23,659 nt of DNA from Botryllus schlosseri (taxonomy: Eukaryota; Chordata; Ascidiacea; Stolidobranchia; Styelidae), in the NCBI GenBank assembly GCA_000444245.1, contig ATSW01129565.1:1-23659 (forward strand), in the 5' to 3' direction. The position numbers were made by a program, and so were the translations under genes. The notes beneath the pieces were generated by a model, which saw only the letters and a program-made list of their open reading frames with translations, did not search any database and was not told the origin of the DNA. Below, piece after piece: positions 1-10,061 of the stretch; positions within the stretch are counted from its first letter, which is position 1, and every line of letters begins with the position of its first letter.

Positions 1-19
1 CTAGTTGCAGATTTGGAAA

Positions 20-110
20 ATTCAGTAGTTCTAGTTCTAGTTCTAGCTGCAAATTTGAAAAAAATATTAGTTGCCGAACAACTAGAAAGTAGGTTATGCC
101 GTCATTTTGC
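20..110. repeat. AGTTCTAGTT cluster at start of unit 1
   Basis: Three head-to-tail TAGTTC words at 26-46, then TTGAAAAAAATATTAGTTG and a small hairpin TAGTTG/CAACTA. The counterpart is at 10,157-10,220, at the start of unit 2. Confidence 0.6.
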
Positions 111-504
111 GTGAATCGCGAAACCGGTGCTCTGTTGAATGATATTTGTGCAGTCATTACTGGCTCAAAGCCATCCAAGTAGCAGTGAAGTAGCTAGCGA
201 GTGTATTATTTGGGTAGAAATCTCTACCATTTCAAACTCGGAATCCCGTCCCTTTGAAATGTCGATCCTATATCTGATATTTCCGATAAAATAAAAATTG
301 ATGTGTTGCCTGGGAGAATGAAATCCATTGCAGTACGGTTCATAGCATTTAATGAGTGGGAACCCCTACGACAGATGTGGGCAGTTATTTATTCTAAGAA
401 TGAGAAGCTGGAAATACGTTGGCTGTCTACTCGTCCAAGTCATTAGTTTGCACTAGATAATGCGGTGTTATGCCTAATCATTTTCAAATTAAAAGCAGTG
501 ATCC

Positions 505-1079
505 ACGTTGTTAACACGAGCTTCTGAGGGAATGAGTCACTATTAGGCACTTGGGAATTTAGAGTTAATGTACAAAAGTAATATTTTTACCACGTAATTA
601 TTCAAAAATAATGTTATATCAGAACCATTACTTATTTTAAATCACGCCAACCCCTAGACACGTCGTTGTATTAAGACACCAAAATGTATGGCATATTACA
701 GCTGGTCGATACGTCCTGAGCGGTGTCTAGCTTGGTAAAATAGCTTTGTGGTGTTGGTATAGTTTTGATGGCGGGTTTTCCGAAATTCGCCATCACGCAG
801 CCTCAGCCGAGCGACTGCGTGTTTATGTCATAAATTACGACTTGAATTAACCCGTGCTATATCGACTTTATTTTGAATCTAGAATACTCATACGACTAAC
901 GTAGGCTACCTAACCACGGCGCATTAATATACATGAAATACTAAACAGCCTTTAAGTAAACGCATTTCCGGTTCATTTCATAAAGCCCATGGTTTTAGTA
1001 GGCTACTCATCCAAATTCAAAATTCCAACAAATTTTCACAATCCGGATTTGGCCCACGGGTCGTATATACCCGGTTATG
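505..1079. other. noncoding, no recognised feature
   Basis: AT-rich DNA with no credible open frame and no counterpart in unit 2. A GC-richer patch at about 765-825 (GATGGCGGGTTTTCCGAAATT) is the only change in composition. Confidence 0.4.
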
Positions 1080-1087
1080 CCCTATAC

Positions 1088-2552
1088 CAGTGGTTCCCAA
1101 CCTTTTTGTCCGCGCGGACCCCTTTTGTCCCGTGACGGACCCCGCGGACCCCCACTGGTTTACTTCAAATTTAGTTTAATTATCGTTCAACCGTCATCTG
1201 TCTTGTGCGATATCAACTCAAGGCTAGTGATTTTTCAATGAAGTTATCACTTCCAGACTAGTCATTTCAATATAGCAGCTCCTCTTCAAGATATTCTGAA
1301 ATAGTTGATATGTATATCACAGGAGAAAATGGATTCCGTGATGTCGTTTTAATATTCTTTTTGAGAAAGACTAGAAAAAAATATTTTTTACAAACCTCAA
1401 TAAAACATCTCTAAACAGCAATATGTATGTATCAGTAGGCTATTGCCAACCTTGTAATTGAAATGAGTTTACACCAGGGGTGTGAAACATACGGTCCGCC
1501 ATGCGATTTTATCCGGCCCGCGAAGGCATTCCGAGAAGATCGAAAAATGTTTGTATTATCCAGCACATTTGTCACAAATGTTGATTTGTTTGGAAGAAAA
1601 ATACTTCCGTTAAATATTCCCGCAAGACTGCACGTGTCGAGTCTATACTCGTTGGCCACATTATAATCACCAGACTACGGTGTTTCCGTTTCACACTTGT
1701 TACCACTATAGAAACAAATCAGTGACATTGACATTGACACCAAATGCCGAGAAGGCAAAAAGGTGCACACTGAGTTGAGCTTTATGGAATAATGAGCCAA
1801 AAAGTAGTTATTGACACAAGCAAAAACGTCAATGCCGGACCGTTGTATGAAGATTATATGGATAATATATTATTTACGCAAAAACTATCATTCAAAAATC
1901 AGTGCATGGTCGCGCTGCTGTATCATTTCTGACTCAAAAGGTAACCGGAATCTAGGGAAACCTAAATCGTGATTTAATAAGAACACAACAAATTCAAAAG
2001 TCTGCGTTTACAGTTTAATCTCACAACGCATACACACGGCTAACGCCAGACTACGACTTAAGCAAAGGGAGCATAGAAATAAGTGAACTTGTATCGTCGT
2101 TACCGCCACTGTTTTAGCAGCGGTTCATAAGTGTATTCAATCATCCAATCATCATCGTCAATTCTCTTGTTCGCGAATAAAGGTGCTGCTACTTGTTAGA
2201 ATAGAGCCCCTGTGATACGTGATATAATTGTGATATAGTATTATCTATATAAGCTTGGTAATAAGGTGTTCAAGGGAAAAGTAAAGCGTGCGGCTGCATG
2301 AAATTGGAATGTTTGATTCCGACCCGCGACATAATTTGAGTTTGACCCCCCTGGTCTACACAGTATAGGATATTTAATCCCATGCGGCCATTCTGTTGAT
2401 GTGATTACTAAAGCATCAGCAGTTTGAATCGAAACTGCTTCGTGATTTCCCTAATTTAAAAAAGTTACGCATTCGTCCCCAATCATTTTGGAAATTTAGA
2501 GGTCTCGCGGATCCCCTGAAAATGCTTCGCGGACCCCGGTTGAGAACCACTG
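1088..2552. mobile_element. hAT-type nonautonomous DNA transposon (outer element)
   Basis: The left end is CAGTGGTTCCCAACCTTTT and the right end GGTTGAGAACCACTG, inverted repeats of the kind seen in animal hAT (Charlie-like) elements. It is flanked by a perfect 8-bp direct repeat, CCCTATAC (1080-1087 and 2553-2560), the hAT target-site duplication. No transposase frame is visible, and the second hAT at 1475-2353 has jumped into it. Without that insert the element is about 580 bp. The perfect duplication implies a fairly young insertion. Confidence 0.88.
1475..2353. mobile_element. hAT-type nonautonomous element nested in the outer hAT
   Basis: Begins CAGGGGTGTGAAACATACGG and ends GAGTTTGACCCCCCTG, the common animal hAT end CAGGGGTGTCAAACTC. 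The flanking 8-mers GTTTACAC (1467-1474) and GTCTACAC (2354-2361) differ by one base and fit a target duplication. No long open frame. A relative of almost equal length is at 20550-21431, with shared words such as CGAGAAG, CAAATCGCGATTTAA and AACGCCAGA. Confidence 0.85.
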
Positions 2553-2769
2553 CCCTATACCCTTATCAGCAACCCGTCGGGAAACCCGTAATATTCAGTT
2601 AGACACAGAAACATCAATCTAACGCACTTTATACATCTGACTACACATTTAGTATCTCACTTACATTCCACGCTCGTAAACACAGGTCAAGAGTGACGGA
2701 TGTACCAAGTCTTCTTTTAGTTAATTGCATATTTTTAAAGGTCGTTAGTTTTAGTTCATGATCTTAATT

Positions 2770-2900
2770 CGGGTATTGAAAACTGAGTAGTTCTAGTTCT
2801 AGTTGCGACCTTTAAAAAGTGAGTATAAGTTCTAATTTTAGTTTCGAAAAGTTGATAGGTGTAGTTCTAGTTCTAGTCCTAGTTACGCTTCTTGAAAATT
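2770..2900. repeat. AGTTCTAGTT minisatellite-like cluster (unit 1, inner)
   Basis: AGTTCTAGTTCTAGTTGC occurs at about 2789 and 2867, each followed by a short spacer and a TTGAAAA or TAAAAAG word. The same composite word occurs at 26-46 and 10,157-10,178, so this is a degenerate minisatellite marking the start of each unit. Confidence 0.6.
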
Positions 2901-3119
2901 CAATAGTTTGTGCAAGTCTGCAGCGGTGTAACGTCTGAAAATGAACGCGTTTGATGTTTGAATTGAATTCATAATATATAGAGTCACATAGAGTCAAGTC
3001 TTTGGTATTTTACTATGCGGTTGATATATGCGACTATCATAAAATCTGGTTTAATAAAAGTGTCCTCCTTTTCCGATTCCAAGATATGGTAACCCTATAG
3101 TCACTGGTCATTACCATAC

Positions 3120-3387
3120 ATAGCAAGTTTGCATTTACAAGATCCGATGGTGATTCTGTTCGCTTCTACTATAGTAGCATGCTCAAGTGATAAAGTTTAT
3201 AGGCAGTTTTTATTTCCACGTTAACTATTTTTGAAAGAACACGATTCATTATGTTTCGACTTTTAGAGGCTTTCTGGTAGAAAATGGTATTTAAGTATAT
3301 CCACATCACTGTGAAAGGGGAAATTACATCACAAATATACGATACAGACTCTATATGATAGCAAAAGAATATTTCGATTAGCCACGA
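3120..3387 (+). other. shared 5' flank of the zinc-finger gene
   Basis: Homologous to 10,615-10,887 and, more diverged, to 15,711-15,991, including GATCCGATG, the CCACGTTAACT word and ATTATGTTTCGACTT. No conserved open frame, so it is noncoding flank, intron or 5' UTR. In unit 3 about 220 extra bases (15,992-16,215) separate it from the leader. Confidence 0.5.
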
Positions 3388-3486
3388 CAATAAAACAAAT
3401 CAATCTTGATATTTAATGAAAGGCTGATATATCGAATTGTATGCACCTCACACTCATAGTCACAAACGCTCTTCGTCTAGTAAGAA
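3388..3486 (+). promoter_or_regulatory. conserved 5' leader of the zinc-finger gene, unit 1
   Basis: The roughly 100 bases before the ATG are nearly the same in front of all three copies: an ACAATAAA block, the words CTTGATATTTA and GTATGCAC, then a pyrimidine-rich run ending in AG. A TATA-like word (GATATATC) lies about 55 bases before the ATG in units 1 and 2 but is changed in unit 3. The TTCGTCTAG just before the start resembles a 3' splice acceptor, so an upstream noncoding exon is possible. This could be a core promoter, a 5' UTR or both; the sequence does not decide. Confidence 0.4.
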
Positions 3487-4869
3487 ATGGCCTATTTCCA
3501 ACGCCGTAACCGCTGCAATGATAATATTTGCGAGGTATGCGGGAAAAGCTTCATCATCAAATATTATCTGACAGGACACATGAAAATTCACGCGGCATCG
3601 ATGGATTTTGAGTGCGACATGTGTGGTAAAAGCTTTTCGCAAAGGCGTTCCCTGACAAGTCATCTCTCGATCCATGCAGCAAAGAAAGATCATAAGTGCG
3701 TCATATGCGGGAGATCATTCGTCACCAATCGCAACTTGACAGAACACGTGAAAATTCACACCGGGGTAAAAGAGTTTGAGTGCGGAATATGCGGGAAATG
3801 TTTCTTAAGGAAGACTGAGTTAAAAGCACATTATTTGAGCCATACTGGAGCGAAAGATTACGAATGTCATGTATGCGGCAAACGTTTCGCACAGTATCCT
3901 AATCTGAAAATTCATTATTTGATTCATACCAACGCGAAAGATTACAAATGCAATATATGCGGCAAAAGTTTCGGACGGAAATGTAGCCTGAACTATCATT
4001 ACTTGATTCATATTAAATCTACAGACTACGTGTGTCAGGTATGCGGCAAAGGTTTCCGAACAAAATGCGACCTGAGAAATCATGTTTCGATTCATACTGC
4101 TAAGAAAGATTACGAGTGTCGAATATGCGCAAAAGGATTCAAAACAGGATCTTACCTGAAAAGTCATTATTTGATTCACGTCGGAGAAAAGAAACATAAG
4201 TGCGAATTCTGCGGGAAAGCATTCCGTAGGAAGGCCGAACTTACGGGACACATCAAAATGATACACTCGAATATTAGAGAATATGAGTGCGATATATGCG
4301 AGAAAGCTTTTGTGCAAGAGTCTCACCTGAAGTGTCACTATTCCGTCCACATGGACATAAAATACCAGTGCGAGGTATGTGGGAAATCATACAATGACAA
4401 ATTCAGTATGCGAAAGCATACAAAAATTCACGTCGGTTTGAAAGAAGTTGAGTGCGATGTATGCGCGAAATCATTCGTCGAAGAATCCCACTTGAGAGCA
4501 CACATGAAACGTCACGCCGCATTGAAAGAGTTCGAATGTGAGATTTGTGGTAAAGCATTCCTTTCGAGGTCGGACACGTCGATACACATGGAGTCGGCTC
4601 ACTTAAATACAAAAAGATATGAGTGCGATATATGTGGGAAAGCCTTTGGACTAATGACCAACCTAAGAGGTCACTGTACCGTCCACGCGGAAATGAAATA
4701 CCAGTGTGTAGTATGTGGAAAAATATTCAATAACAAATCCAACTCGAGAAGACACAGCAAGATTCACTTGGGAGTAAAAAAGCATGAGTGCGATATATGC
4801 GGAAGGATGTTCGGTGTAAAGAGTTCTCTTCTGCGTCACTTACGAATCCACGGAAGAGACGGAAAGTAA
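3487..4869 (+). CDS. C2H2 zinc-finger protein, 16 fingers (unit 1)
   Basis: A 460-residue single-exon protein made almost wholly of C2H2 zinc fingers. Sixteen fingers run from about residue 15 to 455, each C-x2-C-x12-H-x3-H; fingers 9 and 13 have H-x4-H. A 14-residue head and a short GRDGK tail flank them. C2H2 arrays of this kind normally act in the nucleus as sequence-specific DNA (sometimes RNA) binders. No KRAB, BTB, SET, ZAD or other effector domain is visible. Linkers read like TGVKEFE, TNAKDYK or AALKEFE rather than TGEKP. The start is supported by in-frame TAG and TAA just upstream, by G at -3 and +4 around the ATG, and by the same start in the two downstream copies. An AATAAA about 195 bases past the stop is conserved in all copies. 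The nearest relative is the protein at 10990-12291, about 80% identical by eye. The molecular target is unknown. Confidence 0.93.
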   Translation: MAYFQRRNRCNDNICEVCGKSFIIKYYLTGHMKIHAASMDFECDMCGKSFSQRRSLTSHLSIHAAKKDHKCVICGRSFVTNRNLTEHVKIHTGVKEFECGICGKCFLRKTELKAHYLSHTGAKDYECHVCGKRFAQYPNLKIHYLIHTNAKDYKCNICGKSFGRKCSLNYHYLIHIKSTDYVCQVCGKGFRTKCDLRNHVSIHTAKKDYECRICAKGFKTGSYLKSHYLIHVGEKKHKCEFCGKAFRRKAELTGHIKMIHSNIREYECDICEKAFVQESHLKCHYSVHMDIKYQCEVCGKSYNDKFSMRKHTKIHVGLKEVECDVCAKSFVEESHLRAHMKRHAALKEFECEICGKAFLSRSDTSIHMESAHLNTKRYECDICGKAFGLMTNLRGHCTVHAEMKYQCVVCGKIFNNKSNSRRHSKIHLGVKKHECDICGRMFGVKSSLLRHLRIHGRDGK

Positions 4870-5890
4870 AGATGCGACGATCCGAGGAACAATTTCAGAA
4901 ACCGACGAATGAAGTTGAAATCATCATCTCTACTAAAACATCCGTCCATTACACTCGCGGGGTGCTTCGATAAATAGAAACGATATCATATGATATCTTG
5001 GTAACAATTAATTAGTCTGCTTCGGTATTGGCGTCGGTCGAATCATCGATTACATACGAGACCAATAAACATGAATGTAATCCAGCGAAATGCGATGCAA
5101 GAGTGAGTAGATGTTTCGGTAATCCAGTATCCGTTTCTGTTTATTATTTTTTTTCATTATTTCAATAAAAACTGCGATACAACGAAAAGATAGGAAGGTG
5201 TCGAAACGTTATGGAGTAGTCTTCTAAATCAAACACCCATGCGCCTAGGCGATGTAAAGTAGAAGATGAAGATTCACACTGAATGAAAAGTAAAGCAGAG
5301 AATATACGAGGCAAGCGACAAAATGAGGTAGCATGTGACGAAAGGCGGGATCGATATGTTAGGTCTAGGCCCGGTAATCTTGAGAAGATTGTCACAATGT
5401 TTACATGCGGATGTTCAAATGTTCACCCAATGAAATAGTTCATGAAGCTACAGTGAGTGCAATTTTCCCAACCAGAGTCGACGTTTCGAACTGCATATAT
5501 TTAATTAACAATATTCCAGGCGCTGACTTTCGTAGTTAGAAATTAGTGATGATGAGATATTTTCGTCACCAAACTACGCCTGTGACAGTCATATATTTCC
5601 AATCGCAGATGCGACTCTATATACAAATATTTCGACTTCGGTATATTTTCCAGATGCAATAAAGTGAGCATATATCGTAGGCTATATTAAACGGAAGTCG
5701 AGTGTTCAACTGGTCACTGAAAGCCGTCCTGGGCCAGTCGCAGTTACGAGAATTTACGATCATATAAATTACACGGCACCGTTGATAATTATAATCCATT
5801 ATTACATTAGAATGTTAACATGGTTCGAGATGATTTATACCATATGATACACTATGCTGAGACTTTCGATATTCCTGGCTACATCCGTGT
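4870..5890 (+). other. shared 3' flank of the zinc-finger gene
   Basis: Homologous to 12,292-13,290 over its whole length, with small gaps. It holds the polyadenylation signal near its start. Short open frames here are not kept between copies, which argues against coding. Confidence 0.55.
5064..5069 (+). terminator. polyadenylation signal AATAAA, unit 1
   Basis: A canonical AATAAA about 195 bases after the stop codon, inside the block AGACCAATAAACATGAAT. The same hexamer in the same context recurs after the other two copies, which makes it the likely 3' end signal of the transcript. Confidence 0.6.
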
Positions 5891-5937
5891 ATGTACAGGA
5901 GACAATTCGTAATTTACATCAGGCCGACATTAAATAT

Positions 5938-6933
5938 CAGACCTGGGCAAAGTGCTGCCCGTGGGCCAAATGCGGCCCGCGAAAGGTTATTCGCGTTAAA
6001 TTTGCTATTTGAATGACTATAACCATAGGCTGTATCAACTGTGCAAGAATTCGATTAATGTGAAGCCTTTTCATTAAGTTGTCACGATTACGCTGCCTAC
6101 TTACCTGCCTATGCGTATTCCAGATTCAAAATAAAGGCAATGTGGCAAAAAACGAGTAGCAATTGAAGTCGCAAGAAATCTCTTGTTCAATAAAGTTGAG
6201 TTAAAACCTTTTATTTGCTGTCATTGCAACATTTCCAATTATACGGTATGTGTTTGAAATCGCTACGTGATGCGTTTTCCAATCCCTAATACATGAAACA
6301 GGTCAATCAGTGCTCGTCATTATTATATGACTCATCATATCTATCACCCTAAAAATAAGTCCAAAAAAAAGAAAGCCTAAAACTGAAATTCAGAGGTTTA
6401 GAGCACTAAATATTTGTATACTGGCGTCAGTGGAAAACCCACCCCTTTATTTGTTGCTGAGGATATCGCCGAGATTATGAATTTTAATTAGTGTGGGTCT
6501 TATGACAAAAACGCGAAACATTCGGCAAAGGGAAGGTGAATTTCAGAAAAACTGGAAGCTTCGCTCAAAACCAAGGCTATATTTAAGCTGCACGCTGCTC
6601 GGAAGGCGGTGACCAAAACAATCAGCTTCTTACTATCGCATATACATTTCAGTGCAGTGGTGCTGTAAGTGAAGGGGCGAGAACATCTGAAGGGACTGCG
6701 AAGTCGCGGTTTATTGATTTTTTTTCGCACTTCGCGTGAAATAACCCTACGTTATACTTGTTGCTCTCTGTTTTGTCCGACTTTTACATTTCAGAGTTTT
6801 CTCATCACCAGCCATAACCTTTCATGCCAAGCAACTATCTGTTGATATTGCTAGCATTCTGGTTGCATTTTTAATAGGTTGTGATATAATAAGGGGCGCG
6901 ATTTTTTTCACTAAAGAAGTTTGAGAAACACTG
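5938..6933. mobile_element. decayed hAT DNA between two unmatched hAT ends
   Basis: CAGACCTGGGCAAAGTGCTG followed by GGCCCGCGAA at 5938 is a typical hAT left end. TTTGAGAAACACTG at 6920-6933, after a T-rich GGGGCGCGATTTTTTT, is a typical right end, but of a different hAT family. The two ends do not pair and carry no shared flanking duplication, so at least two elements are probably overlapped. The right end may belong to a 530-bp element starting near 6404, because GTTTAGAG (6396-6403) and TTTTAGAG (6934-6941) differ by one base. A lysine-rich stretch with stops near 6350-6540 is the only hint of coding ancestry. Confidence 0.6.
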
Positions 6934-7047
6934 TTTTAGAGTCTTAATGGAGGTACATGGATAGGGGTTTCAAGAGTTAGAAATATATCATGTTAACATT
7001 GTTCGAAATCATGATGGCAATTAGATATTCTTTACATAACCGTCACG

Positions 7048-7334
7048 GGTGGCGAGATAGCGCAGCGAGATAGCGCAGTGATATAATCCGTGGCTGCAAC
7101 ACCAATGGGTGCGGGTTCGAGTCCGATCGAGGTCGACTACAGAATTCCGATACCTAAGTGTTGGAGGTTTACCTAGGCTCCTCCTCGCCATCTCATCTGC
7201 GTAAGCGGTGTCTTACAAAAAGCCTGGAGGTGGGCCGTGCTATGAGTCGGCAGTTACGGAAAAATAATGAACAATATCGGCCTGGCGTAAATGACCATAG
7301 CAGTGGACAAACACCATGAATACCACAAAAAAAA
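7048..7334 (+). mobile_element. tRNA-derived SINE, + strand
   Basis: The head carries Pol III promoter boxes: A box TAGCGCAGTGA at 7071-7081 and B box GGTTCGAGTCC at 7114-7124. A body with CCTAGGCTCCTCCTCGCC and GTGGGCCGTGCTA follows, ending in an A-run at 7327-7334. The same family lies at 9786-10061 and, inverted, at 7365-7604. The head has a 13-base duplication (CGAGATAGCGCAG twice, 7053-7078), so the A box is doubled. Only a weak TCAC is shared by the flanks. Confidence 0.85.
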
Positions 7335-7364
7335 TCATCACATTCTCTTTACCTGACATCAACA

Positions 7365-7604
7365 CATTCAGTGATAATTGCTCACGCCTGTTCTATATTA
7401 TGATTAGGTGTCTGCTGACTTGTAGCACGGCCCACTTCTAGAGTTTTTAGGACACCACTTAGACGGATCAGCTAGCGAGCAGGAACCTAGATTAACCTAC
7501 AACACATGGGATGGGATTCTGGAGTCGACCTCGGTAGGACTCGTACCCGCAACCTATTGCTGTAGCAGCTGTGTATCACACCACTATGCTATCACGCCGC
7601 CATG
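7365..7604 (-). mobile_element. tRNA-derived SINE, - strand, diverged
   Basis: Read on the minus strand it starts near 7604 with CATGGCGGCGTGATAGCATAG, has an A box TAGCATAGTGG (7581-7591) and a B box GGTACGAGTCC (7537-7547, one mismatch to consensus). It shares CTAGAAGTGGGCCGTGCTA with the body of the + strand copies. It is more diverged than the other two and faces the copy at 7048, so a read-through transcript could fold into a long hairpin. The left end is approximate. Confidence 0.75.
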
Positions 7605-7650
7605 CACATGCGATATTGCCAGACTATAGTTTTCTGTATACCCCGGACGT

Positions 7651-7740
7651 CAGGGGTGTCAAATTGCGTTGCGGGTAGGATTCAAAGCGTTTAAACGCTT
7701 TCGGGTCGGGCCAGTCAAATCACATCTAAATATTACCGCC
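7651..7740. mobile_element. isolated hAT left end
   Basis: CAGGGGTGTCAAATTGCG at 7651 matches the CAGGGGTGTCAAACTC terminus of the family at 1475 and 20550. No matching right end was found downstream, so this looks truncated. It contains an 18-bp perfect palindrome at 7684-7701. The right limit given is nominal. Confidence 0.5.
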
Positions 7741-8043
7741 AAATCCATACTGCGGGAGTGTAGTGCATCAAAAAACATCGTGCATGTTCCCGTGCCATAT
7801 TCGCATACGAATATGACTTCCTGTCTAAATTATTTATAGTATATATAAGTGTATTGAACACGGGCTCGAGGAGATTCGTGTTAAGCCTGCTATTTGCAAC
7901 GTCTGAATAAAACAGTGTAGGCCTATTGACCAATATCTGTATATGAAGCAGTATTTACGGTGGGCACAACTATAATAAATAATTGAAGACTCAATCACCG
8001 CAAATACTATTTTATTCAAATCCAAAACTTTCGACATCAATTA

Positions 8044-8130
8044 CTCCGCTTCCGCTGGTTGGAATTGAACCAAATTTGGTGGGCAACGTTTTTATAGAAA
8101 ACCTTACAATTTCATGGGTTAAGCAGAAAA
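8044..8130 (-). repeat. tRNA-like repeat, minus strand, copy 1
   Basis: A diverged copy of the neighbouring repeat: minus-strand B box GGTTCAATTCC (complement of about 8062-8072) with similar flanks (TTGGTTCAATTCCAACCAGC against TTGGTTCGATTCCAGCCAGT). The acceptor stem is not preserved. The pair looks like an old tandem duplication. Confidence 0.35.
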
Positions 8131-8184
8131 TTTTGAAAGTTCTATTATTCATTTTTATAAAATAAATATAAAACTTTTTTCTCC

Positions 8185-8280
8185 TGTAGCAATACGGCTA
8201 CTGGCTGGAATCGAACCAAAATTAGTGCGCAAGCTTCATATAGGTAACCTAATTATTTTATCCAGTAGCCAGTAGAATTT
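8185..8280 (-). repeat. tRNA-like repeat, minus strand, copy 2
   Basis: On the minus strand a perfect B box GGTTCGATTCC (complement of 8208-8218) follows an A-box-like TGGCTACTGG by about 40 bases. The ends TACTGGC and GCCAGTA could pair as a 7-bp acceptor stem. The D and anticodon arms do not fold convincingly, so it is a degenerate tRNA-derived sequence or SINE head rather than a working tRNA. Confidence 0.4.
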
Positions 8281-8899
8281 GAGAAATAAAAAGTCATTTT
8301 CGAACACCTCTACCGTTCATATGCTCCTGACTCGCGACAACGTTATTCCTGACAGCAGTTTTGCGTCACAATGCCAAACTCATCGCAATGCAAAATTCGA
8401 GGCTGATTTCAGGAGGTTCCAGAGCAACACGCAGAAGAAATTTTATATTTTTGCAATCACTGTCGTGGTGGCTTTCGATTGATACCGAATTTTCCTAATT
8501 TAGCTTTCGTTATATTGCTTCATGATGTTGACAATTTCAAATCGATGTTAATCCGAGACCTTGAGAATGAATCATTTCCTAAATTCAGGACTGACACTAC
8601 TATACGTACAGATAAGACCGTTACGCACAGATAAGTAACATCTACTGATGTGTCGTTGTTCTTGTTGTTGTTGTTAATGTTTCAATATATGGTGTTCGGC
8701 TACTATGGCCTTTCACACCAGGTCTACAGAGTTTAAGAAATCCATTAGCGTCACAACTGTCTGACCGTTGGGATAACGAATTCATCCACTGGTAGTAAAA
8801 TCCGTGGATCTGATAACAGTTTTGTGAGTTGAAACGGTATGCCTAGATATGCCGCTGTCATCTTCGTGTGATCGCTGTGGGTCAAATAGAGTTCGCAAT

Positions 8900-9779
8900 G
8901 ACGTGTCGTCGTAATGTCTCCTTTGGGGAAGTGTGTCATCTGTACTGTATCTAGTTCGCGCTTTCTGTTTTGATTAGTGTATTTATACAACGCGCCCGTT
9001 CTAGCATGAAAGGAGTAGAGTTGATGGCGATCTCTGTGTCAATAAGAATTCAGAACGTTGGTAGCAGCGTCGTGAATGAGAGAGGTTCGTGATCTTGTGT
9101 AATGTTGTTGTGTTCTACTCTTGTTGTTTAGATTTCTGTCGTTCTAGATGAGAATCAATTGAATGGCTTGAAAGTTAAACTAACCAGCTGCGATATTCGC
9201 ATGATTTATATCATATCCAGTACGTAATATTTATTTTGTAATTCAAAGTTCTGCGCTTTCTTTCATATTGTCGGTAATTCCATGAATTAAGAGGTTTCAA
9301 TGCGGGTCTCCAATTATCGGTTTAGTTTCTGATTTAACATCATAATTGTCATGTAGCGACATTTCATGTTGCAACGCGATCTCTGTTCCGGGAGAGCCGA
9401 CAGGTGGATGCAGAATCGCAAATGCACGCAACAACAGCATCTTGTTAGATTAGATTAGAATTATCCAATCCTTTTACTACCACTCCTTCCTGGAGTAACA
9501 ATATTTATTCTTTTGACATATCGTATATAGACGCTACCAGGCGTGTTTCGTGCAGATATTTAGATATCATAGATCACATCAGATAATGCAGTTGGCGAAT
9601 CAGTTGCTATCTGTGTTGTTACTCCTTTTTATGATAGGCATGTTACAATTTCGTGTATTTTGCTACGTTTCAACTTAGATTGTCATGTTTTTCGGACGAA
9701 CGCTATTTATTAGTCATGCGCCAACCGATTATGGTCCCAAATTTAGTCTCGGTCAAACGCCATTCCTGTTACTATTGAT
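8900..9779 (+). other. unit 1 distal 3' flank, noncoding
   Basis: Matches 13,300-14,009 and then 15,255-15,440, partly also 19,560-19,990. No reading frame is conserved across the copies. Confidence 0.5.
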
Positions 9780-9785
9780 ACTTCG

Positions 9786-10061
9786 GGTGGCGAGATAGCG
9801 CAGTGGTATAATCCGCGGCTGCAACACCAATGGGTGCGGGTTCGAGTCCGACCGAGGTCGACTTCCGAATTCCGATACCTAAGTGTTAGAGGTTTACCTA
9901 GGCTCCTCCTCGCCACCTCATCCGCGTCAGCGGTGTCTTACAAAAGCCTAGAGGTGGGCCGTGCTATAAGTCGGCAGATACGGACAATATGAAGAATATC
10001 GGCCTGGTGTAAATGACCATAGCAGTCGACAAACACCATGAATACCCCAAAAAACAAACAA
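9786..10061 (+). mobile_element. tRNA-derived SINE with target duplication
   Basis: Starts GGTGGCGAGATAGCGCAGTGG with an A box (TAGCGCAGTGG), has the B box GGTTCGAGTCC at 9839-9849 and the shared body, and ends in an A-rich tail (AAAAAACAAACA). ACTTCG flanks it at 9780-9785 and 10062-10067. Unit 2 shows the uninterrupted site near 15,440 (TACTTCGTGATCGGGAAAG), so the insertion came after the units separated or affected only unit 1. Confidence 0.88.

Larger units (their letters stand above)
7741..8900. other. insert-rich noncoding stretch
   Basis: Part of the segment absent from units 2 and 3. Apart from the two tRNA-like repeats it contains only AT-rich sequence, a TTGTTGTTGTTG microsatellite near 8,655 and small frames without recognisable similarity. 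Confidence 0.4.

Noticed and set aside
1432-1666. Small frames on both strands at 1432-1666
   Set aside because: They cross the left edge of the nested hAT element and match no protein family; chance frames in transposon DNA.
3820-4350. A 176-codon minus-strand frame opposite the zinc-finger gene, with a shorter relative at 11308-11598
   Set aside because: It mirrors the 84-base periodicity of the finger repeats and is broken in the second copy, so it is a shadow of the coding strand.
4788-4973. Short + strand frame overlapping the end of the unit 1 gene
   Set aside because: Out of frame with the gene and not conserved at the unit 2 counterpart.
7048-7130. Intact tRNA gene at the SINE head
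   Set aside because: A and B boxes are present but the cloverleaf does not close, and a SINE body and A-tail follow, with further copies nearby.
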